The notes under the pieces: generated by a model | What the model saw: only the letters and a program-made list of their open reading frames with translations | Told to the model about the DNA's origin: nothing | The model's database searches: none | From: an uncultured Allomuricauda sp. | GTDB lineage: Bacteria > Bacteroidota > Bacteroidia > Flavobacteriales > Flavobacteriaceae | Reading direction: 5' to 3' | DNA: 64,000 nt | NCBI RefSeq assembly: GCF_947499585.1 | Contig: NZ_CANMOO010000001.1 | Span: 1,054,001-1,118,000, forward strand | Position numbers and translations under genes: made by a program | Part shown: positions 63,115 through 64,000 of the stretch, one piece after another | How the letters are laid out: the number at the start of each line of letters is the position of its first letter | How positions within the stretch are numbered: the stretch's first letter is position 1

Positions 63115-64000
63115 ATGGAAGAAGACCAAAAAGTAAAAATTGATCCTTTTAAGGGAATAGGGCTTTGTTTTAGTGGAGGAGGATATAGAGCAACCTTTTA
63201 TTCATTGGGAATTGTGTCGTATCTAAACGAAGTTCAATTTGAAGACAAACCCTTATTGGAAGAAGTCCAAGCAATGAGTTCTGTAAGTGGAGGGACCTTA
63301 TTGGCTGTAGCATACGCCAAAATGGCACAAGAACTAAAAACCGATTTCAAAACATTCTTTAAAACGTTCTATGACACTTTTACCCCTGAAAATGATACAC
63401 TGCTAGAGACCGCTATCAACAAATTAGAAGATGATAAAATTTGGAAAGCAAATGAACATAAAACGAGGTCATTGATTAATGCTTTTGCCCTTGTCTATGC
63501 TGAAATGGATGTGTTCAAAGGAGATTTTTCGCTTTTTGAGACCCCTACATCAAAGCATCTAAAACAAGTGTGTTTTAATGCTACGGATTTCTCATTTGGG
63601 CTTACATATAGGTTTCAAAATGATGGGGATTTTGGTAGCGCCCCATTGGATAACGCATTTGTTAAAGCTTTGCGACCCAAGATCAAGCTAGGTGATGTTA
63701 TTGCTTCTTCCTCCTGTTTTCCATTAGGGTTTGAACCACTCTTGTTTCCTGATGATTATTTCAAAGACCAAAAAGATGAAAATTATCAAAAATTGAAAAG
63801 CTTAAAGCGTTTTGAGAATGGTGTGGGTATAATGGATGGGGGCATTGCGGATAACCAAGGAATTGGCAGCATGATGCTAATCAATGGTAGAATGAAAGGA
63901 GCTCTGAATCTTATTATTGTAAACGATGTAGGCAGTTTTAAGATGAAACCTTGGCAACAAGACGACAGTTACACTAAAAAAGGACCTTCAATTAAGCAAT
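63115..64000 (+). CDS. Patatin-like phospholipase (3' partial)
   Basis: The first 295 residues of a patatin-fold lipase, cut by the window end. The oxyanion loop is GLCFSGGGYRATF at about residue 16, the nucleophile Ser is in MSSVSGGTL, and the catalytic dyad Asp is in IMDGGIADNQG. All three are intact, so it should hydrolyse acyl esters of phospholipids. No signal peptide. The ATG at 63115 follows the coiled-coil gene by 26 bases. Length and C-terminal domains are unknown. Confidence 0.88.
   Translation, partial: MEEDQKVKIDPFKGIGLCFSGGGYRATFYSLGIVSYLNEVQFEDKPLLEEVQAMSSVSGGTLLAVAYAKMAQELKTDFKTFFKTFYDTFTPENDTLLETAINKLEDDKIWKANEHKTRSLINAFALVYAEMDVFKGDFSLFETPTSKHLKQVCFNATDFSFGLTYRFQNDGDFGSAPLDNAFVKALRPKIKLGDVIASSSCFPLGFEPLLFPDDYFKDQKDENYQKLKSLKRFENGVGIMDGGIADNQGIGSMMLINGRMKGALNLIIVNDVGSFKMKPWQQDDSYTKKGPSIKQ

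Noticed and set aside
1..64000. CRISPR array, tRNA/rRNA genes, IS elements or prophage
   Set aside because: No regularly spaced repeats, cloverleaf sequences, transposases or phage genes were seen anywhere in the window.

Overview
The window looks like a chromosomal segment of a marine-type member of the Flavobacteriaceae (Bacteroidetes). The DNA is AT-rich. Many genes carry short signal peptides or Bacteroidetes-style lipoprotein signals, and typical Bacteroidetes families are abundant: SusC-like or OMP beta-barrel proteins with a carboxypeptidase-regulatory-like N-terminus, DUF5916 barrels, LytS/LytTR pairs, DUF4251, YceI and BNR-propeller proteins. Several promoters resemble TTG-N(17-23)-TAnnTTTG. 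No tRNA, rRNA, CRISPR array, transposase or phage gene was seen. This organism assignment is an inference from gene content.

Region by region. 1-2033: the end of a 2-oxoacid dehydrogenase E1 gene, then two lipoprotein genes (lipocalin-like and OmpA-like with a glycine zipper), closed by a terminator. 2111-8217: an eight-gene, tightly overlapping biosynthetic cluster built on a type III polyketide synthase with a flavoprotein, a methyltransferase, a FabL-like enoyl reductase, a FabZ-like dehydratase, a KAS, an ACP and a 4-TM protein. It resembles an Srs-type phenolic-lipid pathway with its own partial fatty acid synthase. 8255-10439: YceI, a small coiled-coil protein and an EamA transporter. 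10595-14921: a secreted nine-repeat protein followed by an active LytS-type kinase, a degenerate LytS-like partner and a LytTR regulator. 14918-17318: a Crp-like regulator divergent from an MFS transporter, then a cold-shock-domain protein.

17391-30545: a membrane-anchored HTH-like protein divergent from a secreted concanavalin-like protein, two DUF5916 barrels, a DUF4251 lipoprotein, a membrane LytTR protein, an ankyrin protein, a Tat-exported sugar isomerase/epimerase-like protein with a sorbosone-dehydrogenase-like lipoprotein, an AraC regulator and a methyltransferase. 30595-37230 (minus strand): an outer-membrane receptor-like barrel, a lipoprotein, an esterase-fold protein that has lost its catalytic Ser and His, then a SCO protein with a TPR protein. 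37517-39606: a sterol-desaturase-family membrane hydroxylase divergent from a TetR regulator across two inverted operator copies, then a Crp-like regulator. 39781-51584: M20 peptidase, membrane LytTR, serine hydrolase, NTF2-like protein, a large beta-propeller protein operonic with a PH-domain protein and an amidohydrolase, and an MBL-fold hydrolase. 51602-58614: a membrane nucleotidyl cyclase, a CspA protein, an alpha/beta-hydrolase remnant, a LytS/LytTR pair divergent from an outer-membrane barrel, and a DUF4242 protein. 58692-59795: a DUF4242 / dead-cyclase / AraC fusion regulator. 60113-64000: an operon-like run with a lipoprotein, a VAO-type FAD oxidase, three small coiled-coil or membrane proteins, and a patatin-like phospholipase cut by the window end.

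The most interesting parts are the type III PKS cluster with its own fatty-acid module, the repeat-protein/kinase/pseudokinase/LytTR locus, the three-domain DUF4242 regulator, the pseudo-esterase and the patatin-oxidase locus. All functional calls come from motif reading without database searches.
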